Assembly: GCA_030522415.1 (NCBI GenBank)
Contig: CM060107.1
Span: 3,522,847 to 3,586,846, forward strand
Length of the DNA: 64,000 bases
Direction of reading: 5' to 3'
From: Channallabes apus
Taxonomy: Eukaryota > Chordata > Actinopteri > Siluriformes > Clariidae
Of the stretch, positions 1 through 10,446 are shown piece by piece. Made by a program: the position numbers and the translations under genes. The notes below the pieces were generated by a model that saw nothing but the letters and a program-made list of their open reading frames with translations, had not been told where the DNA came from and did not search any database. The first letter of the stretch is position 1; the number at the start of each line of letters is the position of its first letter.

Positions 1-74
1 CGAGCTAGCGTGCCAGCAGCCGCTGTCCCACGCACCTGTGCTACCGCCGCCTCCCGGCTTTGAGGACGGCGTTG

Positions 75-545
75 AACCGTCGAGCGCACTGCACGCTCCA
101 GGGCCGTCGTCGAGCGCACTGCACGCTCCAGGGCCGTCGTCGAGCGCACTGCACGCTCCAGGGCCGTCGTCGAGCGCACTGCACGCTCCAGGGCCGTCGT
201 CGAGCGCACTGCACGCTCCAACGCCTCCGTCGAGCGCAGTGACCGCTCCAACGCCTCCGTCGAGCGCAGTGACCGCTCCAACGCCGCTGTCAAGCGCCGA
301 GTACGCTCCAACGCCGCTGTCGAGCGCCGAGTGCGCTCCAACGCCGCTGTCGAGCGCACTGCACGCTCCAACGCCGCTGTCGAGCGCACTGCACGCTCCA
401 ACGCCGCTGTCGAGCGCACGGCACGCTCCAACGCCGCTGTCGAGCGCACTGCACGCTCCAACGCCGCTGTCGAGCGCACTGCACGCTCCAACGCCGCTGT
501 CGAGCGCACTGCACGCTCCAACGCCGCTGTCGAGCGCACTGCACT
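75..545 (+). repeat. 30-bp coding minisatellite, about 16 units
   Basis: Units of exactly 30 bp end in GCACGCTCCA at 100, 130, 160 and so on to 520. Three variants occur in blocks: GGGCCGTCG first, then ACGCCTCCG, then ACGCCGCTG. Because 30 is a multiple of three, each unit encodes a 10-residue repeat (SSALHAPGP or SSALHAPTPL type) and copy-number change keeps the frame. The block order suggests local expansions of successive variants. Confidence 0.95.
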
Positions 546-548
546 GAA

Positions 549-660
549 CCCCCTGCCCCGGCCGAGCACGTCTCCAGCCCTGCCCCGGCCGAGCACGACT
601 CCAGCCCTGCCACGGCCGAGCACGTCTCCAGCTCTGCCACCGCCGAGCACGTCTCCAGCC
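549..660 (+). repeat. 27-bp coding minisatellite, about 4 units
   Basis: Four imperfect 27-bp units of the pattern CTGCCCCGGCCGAGCACGT followed by CTCCAGCC. They encode a nine-residue LPRPSTSPA-like repeat in a different frame from the main reading of the 30-bp array. Confidence 0.9.
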
Positions 661-763
661 CCGTCACCCAGCCTCCTGGCCAAGAGGTGGAAGGTAGAAC
701 ATTGGGGTGGGTGTCCGGGGCCTCCGAGGATGCTCCAGAGGAGCATTTTTTTTGGGGGGGTAC

Positions 764-1114
764 TGTGACGGTTGACCCCTAGAGGGCGCCTAACGCCCGG
801 TTTTGGTTTTTGTTTTGTAGTTTGTTTTATGTTTAAGGTTAAACTTCATTTCCCAGTTTGCACCTCGGTCAGGTGACGTAGAAGCTCACCTGAACCGAGG
901 TAAGCCAATTATTAGTTGATTTATGTTTAGTTCTATAAATAGCCTGACTGAATCTCAGTCAGGCGTCTAGCATTAGTCTTTTAAGTTTAGTTTGTGTTGG
1001 ATTGTTTATGTTTTCTTGATTCTTAAAAATAAAGAACTTTGTTAAACCGTCAGCTCGCCTCCGCGATCATGCCTCGCACACACATCCGACACAGACAGAG
1101 AGCAGAACATGACA
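764..1114 (+). mobile_element. Ty3/Gypsy 3' LTR (351 bp)
   Basis: Begins TGTGACGG after a G-rich polypurine tract and ends GAACATGACA, the usual TG...CA form. It holds a TATA-like TATAAATAG at about 936 and AATAAA at about 1029, as expected of U3 and R. It is related to the solo LTR at 40680-41646: both share a TAGAGGGC block near the 5' end, a CTCGGTCAGGTGAC stretch, a CTCACCTGAAC stretch and an AGAAC(A/G)TGACA end. The 5' LTR is outside the window, so its target duplication cannot be checked. Confidence 0.85.
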
Positions 1115-2640
1115 CTTCCAGAGAGGATGGTAAGATATTTAAATAAGCAGAAAGTGACAACGTTATCGCAAGCTACAGTCTTGGCAGACGAGTTCATTCT
1201 TACATATAAAACTGTTTTTCAGACAATAGGAGTTGAAATGAGTTCAATCCCGAGGGCTGTAGTGAACGTTCAGCCACCCAAACAAAATGGTGAGCAGTCT
1301 AAAGAGACTTAAGGATGCCTTTATTTCCATAAGAAAGGACATGTGATAGTTAACTAACCCTGAAGTGTAAACAGCAGTCTCAAAGAAAGGAAGTTGCATT
1401 GGTTAACTCTGCTAGCTCATGTTTGTTGCCTGAACAAGAAAAGGAGGTGTCAGACCCCACTTATTTGCCTTTCCTGTTTAAAGGGTTTGTTTCATTGACG
1501 GTAAAGATGGATGACCAAGTAGAAGACCAGATATTGAGTGATACAGGAACCGCACAGTCAATCATCAGTTGGATCTAGCAGGCTTGTACAGATCTTCAGT
1601 ATGGAAGTTATGAAAGTACCCATACATCGCATTCATCTTCAGTCTGACATGGTTACTGATTTCGTAGAGGTAGGGGTATATCCTGCATTACCAGTAAAAG
1701 GTGTATCTTTTATCTTCGGTCTTGATTTTTATCACCTAGCTCCCGGGAAGGTGATACCTTCACTAGAGGTAGTAGATGATCTACCGACCCAACTTAAGGT
1801 AGATGATCTGTTTCAAAGATACCCAAGTGCATTTCCTACACGGGCTTGTTACACGGGCACAAGCAAAAAAAAAATAATGGCATATCTTTATCTGACTCCT
1901 TCTTAGGTACAGACACTGAGTCTGGGGAACTGGCAGGAACTGAGTTTGGTGCCAGCGGCCAGGTGAGGGAAGTTGTAATGGGCAACATTTTGCCTTTGGC
2001 AGTCACTCAAGAATAACTTATCGAAGCGCAAAACGATGATCCTTTGTTGACAAAATGCTTTAAATCAGTGGGGAACTGCAAATTAGATAATGTTTTATTC
2101 ATTGTTAAATATGGGTTACTTATGCGAAAATGGCATTGAAGTACTTCTACAGAGGATGAATGGAGCATACTTTTTCAGGTCGTAGTTCCCACTGTCTTTC
2201 GTCAGCAAGCTTTGTCATTAGGGCATGACCATTTGCTATCAGGACATCTAGGAGTAACCAAGAACTTTAATCGCGTCCTTCAACATTTTTTTGGCATGGC
2301 CTTAAGCGAGATGTAATATGGTATTGTAAGACTTGTCACATTTGTCAATACGTGGGTAAACCTAATCAGAAGAGCCAGGGGTAGCTCAGTGGTTAAGGCA
2401 TTGGACTACGGTTCGGAAGATCCCAGGTTCAAACCCCACAACCACAAAGTTGCCACTGTTGGGCCCTAGGCACTTAACCCTCAACTGCTCAGATGTATAA
2501 TGAGATAAAAATGTAAGTCGCTCTGGATAAGAGCGTCTGCCAAATGACTAAATGTAAATCTGCCAAATGACTAAATGTGATCCCACCAGCTCCGTTGATC
2601 CTGATCCCTGTTCTGGGTGAACCTAACCTTTGCCGTAAGT
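1115..2640 (+). pseudogene. Internally deleted Gypsy element: gag, protease, integrase fragments
   Basis: Three recognisable pieces lie in order on the plus strand. At 1115-1312 is a SCAN-like Gag segment (LPERMVRYLNKQK, then VLADEF). At about 1510-1850 is a retropepsin: LSDTGTAQSII with the catalytic DTG, continuing after a frameshift to a GLDFYHLAPGKV stretch. At about 2190-2370 is the zinc-binding head of integrase, with a GHDHLLSGHLG motif and a CHIC pair. The proline-rich IPPAPL segment that normally follows is displaced to about 2578 by a SINE. Reverse transcriptase and RNase H are absent and there are several stops, so this is an old defective copy. Confidence 0.8.
2371..2578 (+). mobile_element. 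tRNA-headed SINE inserted in integrase remnant
   Basis: The head carries a box A-like GTAGCTCAGTGGTTAAGGC and a box B-like GGTTCAAACCCC, then a body ending GTAAGTCGCTCTGGATAAG and a tail in which CTGCCAAATGACTAAATG occurs twice. The same family occurs at 19774-19964. The sequence left of it encodes the end of the integrase zinc finger and the sequence right of it the next integrase residues, which shows the insertion. No long target duplication is clear. Confidence 0.85.
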
Positions 2641-2671
2641 CATTATCTTCAACTCTGCTTGACTTTGCCTT

Positions 2672-3384
2672 TCACTTTCGAGCCTGTGCTCCAGGAATTG
2701 GTAATTTCAACTCTTTAGGGGTCTCTGCATGATCACCACTCTCGATGCTCTGGGTAGACTCACTTGACTCATCAAGGTTGGTAACTGAATCTTCCACTGT
2801 TTGAAATGGAAGAAAAGAATAGAAGAAGTAACATATAAGAACCCATACCCTAACCCTGTATGTATCTGCCCACATATTATGAACATATTCTCTCTATCTC
2901 TCATACACTCATGCATGCATACGCACATGCAAATGCACACACACACAAACATCATTTATACAGTGTCAGTGAAAAAAATAGGTTGTCAGACACAGCGTCG
3001 ATGGATTTAAGTGGCGAAAGAGTTGAGCTGTCATTCTCCACAACGATCCACATCCACAGGCTCAACGATAGGGTTTGTCCCGAGTATTCCATCCAAAGCG
3101 TCATACCAGGGAAACTTGTCTTTCTCTTTTCCAGAACTTCCCGTCTTGCTAAGTGCATCACGCACTTCTATATACTTCGCCAGAAGTTTTTTTATCTTAA
3201 TATGGCATTGTTCAACTGTCCGAGAATAGCCTTTCTCCCTTAGCTGCTTACTGAACAGCGCGTAAATGGAGCTGTTTTTATGTGTCGTGGACAGTTGCTT
3301 TTGGATATGCTCATCCGAGCATATATCTATGAGGCACTTAATTTCCTCGGCACTCCACGTTTCTCCGCGGTTTAATTCGATCGC
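2672..3384 (-). pseudogene. Myb/SANT-like DNA-binding domain ORF, two exons
   Basis: On the minus strand from about 3384 to 3031 a frame reads GETWSAEEIKCLIDI, then HIQKQL, GYSRTVEQCHIKIKKLL and a FPWYDALDGI end. This is the trihelix Myb/SANT-like fold found in MSANTD-type proteins and as the accessory ORF of PIF/Harbinger transposons. It stops at 3031-3033. Downstream an acceptor (TTTCAAACAG before base 2796) opens a second, acidic exon that stops at 2672-2674. No ATG is seen at the 5' end. It could be an accessory ORF of a decayed Harbinger or a fragment of a host MSANTD-like gene. Confidence 0.55.
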
Positions 3385-3385
3385 G

Positions 3386-4556
3386 AGTCGATAGCTTGAA
3401 AATCTTCAAGTCAACAGGAAGTGAAAAGAATTTTACCCACAACCCCATATTTCTTAAACCCAAAGTGCATTAAACTATACTATAGCGTTTTACCACTGGA
3501 AAGGATATTGGAGAGACGAGTGAGCTTGCTTGCTGCCCAATGTAATGGCTGGGATTATTTTATTCTCTACACAGCACTGTATAGCATGAGCAGCACATTC
3601 ACTGTATGACTGTCATCAGGTCGGGACAATGCAAAGCAAATGTAGCCTATGTTTTACCTGATGACGTACAATGTTGCTGTTGATTATTATATTATTAGTA
3701 ATAATTTTTTTTAATCTATACACAAAAAACACACAAACATGCACATGCAGTGCTTATTAAATGTTTAAACTGTAGAGATACAATAATTTTACTGCTGTAA
3801 AATCAGCATTTTATCTAATTTGAAATATAAACCTAATATTATCTGTTACTTAATATATTTTCTTTAAAAACAGTGTTTTTTATATATCATAAATATAATA
3901 ATCCATAATTATGTGGATATCCATATTAGATGGCTTTTAGTGAAATAAAACTGTAACTTACTTTAAAACTAAACATGTTCTGTAAAACGGTGGACACAGA
4001 GCTACAGACCCCCCTGTAACCCCCTTACCCAGTTAGCTAGCAGTTAATGACCACCACTACTTGTGCAGTTCATAAAAGGACAGGTAATGTTTGTCGCGCT
4101 GTTGCACAAACAGCACGCTCATTTATTTCAATTCATTTGTTGTTATAGACTATAGTGTGCGCTGTACTCCCTATTTACTGTTTTGTTACAGTCTGCACCT
4201 TCCAGTTGATTTGCCTGATTCTCCTCCAGCTCCGCACCGCCCAGCCTGCAGAAAATGCGCGTGCACTTTGCGTGCTCGTACCCGGCTCGTAACGAGTGCG
4301 CTCTGCCCTCAAGGGCGAGCATTGGTTAATGGCAGGCATGTGACTGATGCAAGCCAGATCCTTTTATTTAGCAAAATTGAGATTAATAGTTACATTTTAT
4401 ATTGTTGAGGGGCAAAGACAGGGCTCCATACGCACATACACATAAAAGAAAAGGGCACTTGAGGCATCCTGGAGGAAAGGGGCCACCGCCCCCCTCTGCA
4501 CGTGCCTGTATATGTGTGTGTGTGTGCGTGTGTGTGTACGTGACAGCGCGCTCAGT
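3386..4556. other. No recognised gene
   Basis: AT-rich sequence with no coding signature on either strand. Two CpG-rich patches lie at about 4230-4330 and 4490-4560, the second with a short TG run (about 4512-4540). Nothing else identifiable. Confidence 0.5.
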
Positions 4557-4890
4557 TACAGCTCAGTCTCTCTTCTCACCTTTGATAGGTGTAAAGTTAT
4601 CAAACCGGTTTCGGATGGAGGAATTGGCTAAAACTATTTAACAAGACCGAGACGTCTCTGCCTAAAATGTATTTCTCCAGCAAAACATAGAATAAATGGA
4701 TATAATGTTTAATATTAATAATATTGATCTGAATATTAATAATATTAGCTGGATGGTCTAATTCTCAAACCCGTTTAACCTAAAGAAAGACTTTAAACAT
4801 TATAACTAGAATATTTACAAAACTGAAAGGTTGTCTTATGAATAATAAAAAACAACTCATAACTCAAAAAGATCATGTGTTTTTATATAT
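4557..4890 (+). repeat. Dispersed repeat family A, copy 1
   Basis: Two blocks recur elsewhere. The block at 4575-4690 (GTGTAAAGTTATCAAACCGG, later GTCTCTGCCTAAAATGT) is present in the same orientation at about 21570-21700. The block at 4747-4880 (GCTGGATGGTCTAATTCTCA, later ACTGAAAGGTTGTCTTATGA) recurs at 9556-9660 and 12725-12830, and inverted at 22140-22262. No ends with inverted repeats could be fixed for this copy. Confidence 0.7.
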
Positions 4891-4915
4891 TTTTAGATCA
4901 TAAATAGACATGAAT

Positions 4916-4950
<35 letters not shown>

Positions 4951-5653
4951 TGCCCTAATATCAACACCAATCGAGTGACACTAATAACATTTTAAAATAT
5001 TACTTACCAAGATTCTAAAGTCTCCCAATAATACTTTCATTGTAAATTTATACACTGTATATAACTGTACCTGTTTTAAATGGACAGTTACAGGTCTGAA
5101 AGTTACAATCTATTGTAATTGTTGTAATCCCCATAAATTCTATCAGGGTTTAATTGCCTTAATGTCAACACCAATCCTTCAGACAACTCGAATCAGAACA
5201 TTAAGAAGAAATGAAGAAGAAGAAAAGCAGATTCGTTGTTCGTTTGGACTTCGCACTGTAAAAAAAAAAAAAACGCCTCAACGTAAAAACCATGTAATTC
5301 ATTCATTTTAACATTCCATAAATAATAATAATCATGCTGTATCATCATGGCCTCTCAGTAATTCATTATTCGTTCGCACCTTAACTGGTTGTTGTTTTAG
5401 TGTTTCTTTGTGCTTTGCAATGTCGGACAACATTCAAATGCAAATAAGGAGCCATCCCCCACTTTAAACTAACCCAAGTCCCATGGGTGCACTCTTGGGA
5501 AGAAGAAAGCTAAGCTGTATTTCGTTTTCTGCAGCGCCTCACTCACAACTGAGCATGATGCATGCTTTGTTTAAGATTAACGTTAATTGCACAACTGTAA
5601 CAGACAGTACGATGAGTTTTTGGGTTAGGGTAATATATATATATATATATATA
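4891..5653. other. Simple repeats, no gene
   Basis: (TA)n at 4921-4947, an A-run at about 5261-5273 after CACTGT, and (TA)n at 5633-5653 that ends at the terminus of the next element. No coding region recognised. Confidence 0.5.
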
Positions 5654-5937
5654 CAGATGTCGCCCTTAAAACCCTGCGTGTTTTCCCGCGGGATGCCGCA
5701 ATTTAGCGCGCGGCGTGCCGGGTCTTGCCGGAGGCAACATTCGGGAATTTTAAATAAATGTGTTGCGCTTCACTGAATATCCGCCAGATGGCGCATGGAA
5801 GGACTTTATCTAAAAGCCGGACCAAGTACAACAATGAATGTAAGGACGCGGATGAACAGTGCTGAAGCGAACATGAATTTTATTTTGTTTTATAATAGAT
5901 CTTTCATGATGAATGAGTGTATATGTGCTTCACATTA
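5654..5937 (+). mobile_element. CAGATGTCGCC-ended element, subfamily Q, copy 1
   Basis: Starts CAGATGTCGCC directly after a TA and matches 23808-23525 inverted over about 285 bp, including GCGCGGCGTGCCG, GGAGGCAACATTCGGGAATT and TCATGATGAATGAGTG stretches. The TA flank and shared terminus also link it to the palindromic copies at 16274 and 33833. Similarity to copy 2 stops after GTATATGTGCTTCA. The other end is not identified and there is no transposase here. Confidence 0.7.
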
Positions 5938-6182
5938 TCAAACACAGGCAAAGGAGACAGAAATTATTGAGGGATCCACTGAAAAAAGTAAACCTAGTTT
6001 AATGTGTTTTTTTTCTCATTCCATTAGTAAAAAAAATAATTTGCTCTTTTTAACTGAAGTGTCTAATTTATGCTTATGGGTGAATCTTTTTTTTTTTTTT
6101 TGTATAATGCTGTTTACAGCAGGAAACCAAAGTGAAATATTTCATTTTGATCAAGGTACTCTTATTAGGTTGAGTGTGATTT

Positions 6183-6192
6183 GCGCATGCGC
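6183..6192 (+). promoter_or_regulatory. NRF1-type palindrome GCGCATGCGC
   Basis: A perfect GCGCATGCGC palindrome inside TTGCGCATGCGCAG, the consensus NRF1 site of TATA-less vertebrate promoters. It lies about 255 bp upstream of a splice donor at 6450, and the intervening sequence is CpG-richer than its surroundings. Promoter role is inferred. Confidence 0.5.
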
Positions 6193-6199
6193 AGTCTTT

Positions 6200-7042
6200 A
6201 GACCATAGTTTTGCCGGTATAATTTTATTTCCGCCTCAAACCGGAGCATGACGTTGAAACAAGTAAGGAAGGATATCAGAACCTGTATTTCAGTTACTGT
6301 TAGTTAAAGCCCCTGATTAAACTTAAATCTAATCCATTCACAAAGGACATTTCTGCTTCAAACCGTGTCTCATGACCTCATGACGCAGCATTTTCACGGA
6401 CTGAATCACATGCGGGTGGAGATTCTCAAAGAAAACTCATTTAAACCAGGTAAGAAAGCAAACTCATGTCATTTCTATGTTAAATGTATCTCTTCTATGA
6501 GCAAATTCATGATTTATGTCAGGAACAACTACTTTGTAGATTGAGTTTTGTGTCCGTGTTTGCTACTGTAGCTAAAACCACCTATATTACCTGCATTAGC
6601 ATTAGCTAACTAACGTGGTGATTTTCAAAAACACCGGAGTTTATACAGTAAGTCAGCGGCGCCGAAGAAAATAATTATATTTAAGTACCGTTGGTTAACG
6701 ATGTAAAAATTAATAGGAAAGTGACGTAAACATAGAACAAGCTAATTTGGAGTGAGTGCTGTTTGTAGTGTACTGCTTTCTATACTTTATACACACTGTA
6801 ATTAAGATTTGCTAACATAAGAACTTGAGCCAGTCCAATTTTTGTTTTTACCTTTTTTTTTTTTTTTTTTTAAAGATCAGTAATGAGTTTCTGAGAATTA
6901 TATCTGCTCCACTTCAAGCAAGATTACTGGTTTCCTTGGACAAGCAACACTACAAACTAATTGAGATCATCAGAAACTAGGGAGGAACCCGTCAGAGAGA
7001 GAAGACCAGAGATATAATCTTCATCTTCAAGTTCTTGATCTG
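6200..7042 (+). pseudogene. SAMD3-like module remnant: 5' exon plus first conserved exon
   Basis: A putative first exon ends at CCAG with donor GTAAGA at 6450. After a poly-T tract a second exon (6876-7042) begins behind AAAG and ends at a GTATGT donor. It reads ISNEFLRIISAPLQ, then RLLVSLDKQHYKLIEIIRN, then meets a TAG. The same exon, with flanking intron sequence, is present at 32645-32808 without that stop. In fish this resembles the C-terminal region of SAMD3-like proteins, recalled rather than searched. The first exon does not join in frame, so this copy is not functional. Confidence 0.5.
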
Positions 7043-7239
7043 GTATGTATGGTACGGTTCAGGACCAGGGAGGGAGCCGGAGACAGCAGAACAAAGAGAT
7101 GATATTGCCAGCACCAGCACAGGGAGCACAGTTTTTAGTTTAGATCTCATGTTTACATTTTATTGTATGTGAATGGCTTGACTGTAAACAACAAACAATG
7201 CAATAAATGTATAAAAAATATATACTGTATATATTTATT

Positions 7240-7452
7240 GTCTCTTTCCAGGACCAGGCATATCGTTCAATTATTTTTTGGCCAAATAGGCAGTCGTAAC
7301 AAGAGGTGAGGGCGCGCGCGTCATCACATGTGCTTACCCGACTCTGCGTTCACCGTAAACTTCAATATACATTTGTTTATTTGTATATGTATGTTATTAA
7401 TTGTACTTTTTTAGAGATTGTATGTGCGTGCACGGAGAGTATGTGTTGATAA
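7240..7452 (+). repeat. Dispersed repeat family A, block b
   Basis: TTTCCAGGACCAGGCATAT through GTGCACGGAGAGTATGTG, containing a GC-alternating GGGCGCGCGCG stretch, matches 22497-22728 inverted. In both places it lies between the CAGATGTCGCC end and the block carrying GCTGGATGGTCTAATTCTCA, so block order is conserved between the two loci. Confidence 0.7.
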
Positions 7453-7674
7453 GTTTATGTGGATAAGTTGATAAGTGTATCAGAAAGCATTAAAATGTTC
7501 ATTTGAATTAAAATGACACACACACGTCTGTGTATACAGTACATCAATTACATATATATCAATTTCATTAGTTCGTTCATTCTATTTGAAGCTTCGGATG
7601 TTTTTTTTTTTTGGTTTGGTTAGATTAGTTCTGAACTCGCTTCCTTGAAACTATCGCTAAAACAATGACACACA

Positions 7675-8313
7675 CACATAGACACACACACACACACACA
7701 GAGACACACACACTCCCCTGAGCCCTCGGGAAACATCCAATCACCGTCGGTATACAAATGAGTCAAGACGTAGCCTAATGTGGTGTCGTGTCGGATTTCA
7801 GTGGTCACGGAGTGGGAAGACTTTGAAGAAGCTGCAGTGACAGTGAACAGCTGAACAACTTCACTTTTCCGTTTACCTCTGAGGAAAAAAAGCTGTATTT
7901 TGTTTGTTTATATTTTTATAGTAGTATAAGTTATAGTTTGGTCTGTACTGTTGTTCGCACCCTTGTAGAGAATAAATAAATGAATAACACCTTCATATCC
8001 CCTCTCAAGAGTGTCATAGTCCATTGTTAGTTTTAATGATCTGGCTGAAACTAATTATCACTACATAAGTACCCTAACACCATTGATCATGAGTCTCAGC
8101 TGAACCTAATTCTATACTTGTAACAGAAAATGTAGATGCAGATTCCAAATGTGTATTTATATAATAGATAGATAGATAGATAGATAGATAGATGTGTGTG
8201 TGTGTGTAGGCTCTACGCAGGGGCAAGAGAGGGCAGCGCAACCTTAAATGTCTGCACATGTTAATATATTCCTAAAATGTATATATTACAAGTTGATGAA
8301 CTGATCTGCGGTA
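7675..8313 (+). repeat. 0.64-kb duplication, copy 1
   Basis: Nearly identical to 11230-11912, from the CA-repeat through CCCCTGAGCCCTCGGGAAAC, CAACTTCACTTTTCCGTTTA and a GATA tract to GATCTGCGGTAGCG. Differences are mostly microsatellite length plus a few substitutions and a short insertion in copy 2. The preceding 70 bp (GAACTCGCTTCC, 7598-7665) is also duplicated at 10741-10812, and a third partial copy lies at about 11090-11175. No open frame survives. Confidence 0.85.
8163..8208 (+). repeat. (ATAG)n(TG)n microsatellite
   Basis: Compound tetranucleotide and dinucleotide run inside duplication copy 1. The matching run in copy 2 (11757-11798) has fewer ATAG and more TG units. Confidence 0.95.
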
Positions 8314-9305
8314 GCGATGACGTCACAGTCCGACAGCTTTAGAATGATGTTTGATCAGGTCTACTGTATATTCTGAACATAGAACTGCAAAATGTCTGAT
8401 ACAGTACTTTGGGGGAAACAAAGACTTAAACTGTTAAGTAATAACATTATTAATAACAAATATGTAATAGTTTTGATATTTGAAAATTTTTTATTTTAAT
8501 GTAAAAGGACTATAGATAGAGACTTATAAGCAGCTGGTGTATCCGGGTTGTTTAATGAACTTTAAGCAAAAAGACAACATGTATTCATCTGTTTTATATA
8601 AATTACTGTTTTAACTTTGACTAGTTTTGGAAGAATAAATTGAATTGTTAAAGTCATGTTTTGCGTGTTTTAATTTTGGGGGATTGTTTGGGTATTTAAA
8701 AATTGTTTAGTTGAACCAACAACTTCAATGGGCAAAAAATGGGACACAACTTTGTTTTAAATAGTCAAAGAGTTGGGCTGAAAATAATAATAATAATTAT
8801 TGATCATAGAAACAAATGAAACCAGTTAAACACTTGATTATATGTATTTGTGTTTGTGATTGTGACCCATGATAATTTTTTCTCAGTATAAATAAATGTT
8901 TTGGGTTTTAAGAACTCCAAAAGAGCAACGACAAACTTGGTATTCTTCCACCTTCCACTCCTGGTGTTAATTGCTCTGTGTGTGCGTGTGTGTTTTTGGC
9001 GGGGGGATGGGTGTGTGTGTGTTTTCGGCTGTTCAGCAGTTCTAAACACAAGCACAGTTTTTGTCCTTAACTAAAATACTTCAATACGTTAATAATGAAT
9101 TTATTTTGTTGAATAAGGTAATAAGCGATATTTAAACCAAACCAGTAAGTTAAGTAAGTGTTCCATACATTAAAGTACTGTGTATAACCAAGTGCCCTAG
9201 CAAACACAGTTACAGTACAGTTTACAGTACAAACAGAGTGTGTGCGCTGGGGGGATTGGAAGGTGAGTGAGAATACTCATTTACAAGACAAAAGACGGTC
9301 AGAGG
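8314..9305. other. No recognised gene
   Basis: AT-rich sequence; a GT-rich patch lies at about 8978-9025. No conserved coding stretch on either strand. Confidence 0.5.
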
Positions 9306-9350
9306 CAGGGCCGTTCTAGACCAGACAACACGGGGTGGGGGGAGGGGGGC
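9306..9350 (+). mobile_element. hAT-type terminus followed by a G-rich run
   Basis: CAGGGCCGTTCTAGACCAG matches the style of hAT inverted-repeat ends in fish genomes. The following CGGGGTGGGGGGAGGGGGGC (9331-9350) has enough G-runs to fold as a G-quadruplex. The opposite end was not found. Confidence 0.35.
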
Positions 9351-9512
9351 ATCATGTTCGAGCACTGTTTTTACCTGGCCTTACTGTATAGTAACAGTAT
9401 TGTATTTGCTGAATTGTGTTGAGGCACGCAAACCCCCAGACCACAATAAGGTGGCAATCCCTCAGGGGGAAACTAAAAAATAAATATATATATATATAAT
9501 TATATAATAAAA

Positions 9513-9665
9513 TATCCTTAATCCAGATTTTATCAATGACATAACATTTATCTAAGCTGGATGGTCTAATTCTCAAAACCGTTTAACCTAAAGAAAAACA
9601 TAACACACTATAACTAGAATATTTACAAAACTGAAAGGTTGTCTTATGAATAATAAAAAATAGAA
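9513..9665 (+). repeat. Dispersed repeat family A, block c
   Basis: AATATCCTTAATCCAGATTT, then GCTGGATGGTCTAATTCTCA, to GGTTGTCTTATGAATAAT. Matches 22140-22325 inverted and 4747-4870 direct. Confidence 0.75.
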
Positions 9666-10138
9666 ACTAAATTAAAACAGATGGGCTGTTGAACAGATCA
9701 TAATATGTTTTATGTTTTCTGATTATAAATGATATATGGGTTGATTTTAGAAAGGCTAAATCAAATAGCTAGTTTTGGTAATGTCAGTCCAGTAACTATA
9801 CTATGTAAAAGTAATTATAATATGAATTAATTAAGGGCAGGACCTAACCTAATGTTAATAATTTACACCATGATAACATTAGTATTCATGTTTTTGTATT
9901 TTTGTATTAACATTTTAAATGTTCAAATGAACGTTTCAGAGTATATAATTTGTCGTGTCATCTGTGATTGAGACCCATGAGTTAAATTGAAATATTTTTT
10001 ATAGGTAGTAAGCCAAGTTTTAGTAACCTGCTTTAGTAATGGGCTCTAAAAGACAATGGAACATTACAGAACGTGCGAGTTGACGCCCATGCACAGATTA
10101 AAATGTTCATTTGAATTAAAATGACACACGCATGTCTG
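9666..10138. other. AT-rich, no gene
   Basis: Nothing coding. The block TTAAAATGTTCATTTGAATT at about 10098 also occurs at about 7490, a further sign of local duplication. Confidence 0.4.
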
Positions 10139-10446
10139 TGTGTGTGTGTATATATATATATGTAATATATATATGTAATATATATATGTAATATATATAT
10201 ATATATATATAGCTGCTGGGTAAATATAGGACTAACTAAATGCTGGGTTAATTTAACCCAGCAAGATGGGTTAAATATTCAATCCAAATGCTAGGTCATA
10301 TTTAACTATAATGCTGGGTTAATTCTACCACATAAATGGTTCAAATGTTCTACCCATATGTTTGGGGTTTGTTGGTTCATTTTAACTGGAATGTTGGGTT
10401 AATTCTACCTCACAAATAGATTATTATTATTTTCATGTTTTACAGT
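10139..10446 (+). mobile_element. TG/TA microsatellite and ATGCTGGGTTAA-type repeat
   Basis: A TG run passes into (TA)n with three ATGTAATATATAT units (to about 10211). It is followed by three ATGCTGGGTTAA or ATGTTGGGTTAA motifs and one TTTAACCCAGC inverse. This is a common fish non-autonomous DNA-transposon pattern, and its TTTTACAGTG end at 10437-10446 is a CACTG-type terminus on the opposite strand. The partner end is uncertain. Confidence 0.45.

Larger units (their letters stand above)
2..763 (+). pseudogene. C-terminal tail of a Ty3/Gypsy polyprotein
   Basis: An open frame enters from the left edge, reads a Pro/Ser/Ala-rich protein and is followed directly by a polypurine tract (751-760) and an LTR beginning TGTGACGG at 764. 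That position fits the low-complexity region after integrase in fish Gypsy polyproteins; the catalytic domains would lie left of the window. The frame starting near base 2 stops with TGA at 545-547. A second frame reads through the 27-bp repeats and ends in the LTR at about 768, so repeat-length changes have probably shifted the frame. No enzymatic motif is visible. The assignment rests on context, not on a recognised domain. Confidence 0.6.

Noticed and set aside
75..545. Regular 30-bp repeats resembling a CRISPR array
   Set aside because: There are no unique spacers; units abut directly and encode a peptide repeat next to an LTR in a eukaryotic genome.
2377..2450. tRNA-like sequence with box A and box B
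   Set aside because: It continues into a SINE body and recurs at 19774 with a target duplication, so it is a SINE head and not a tRNA gene.
5256..10446. One large CACTA element from CACTGTAAAAA at 5256 to TTTTACAGTG at 10446
   Set aside because: The subterminal sequences do not match each other, and the interval crosses the separate CAGATGTCGCC element, so pairing is not supported.
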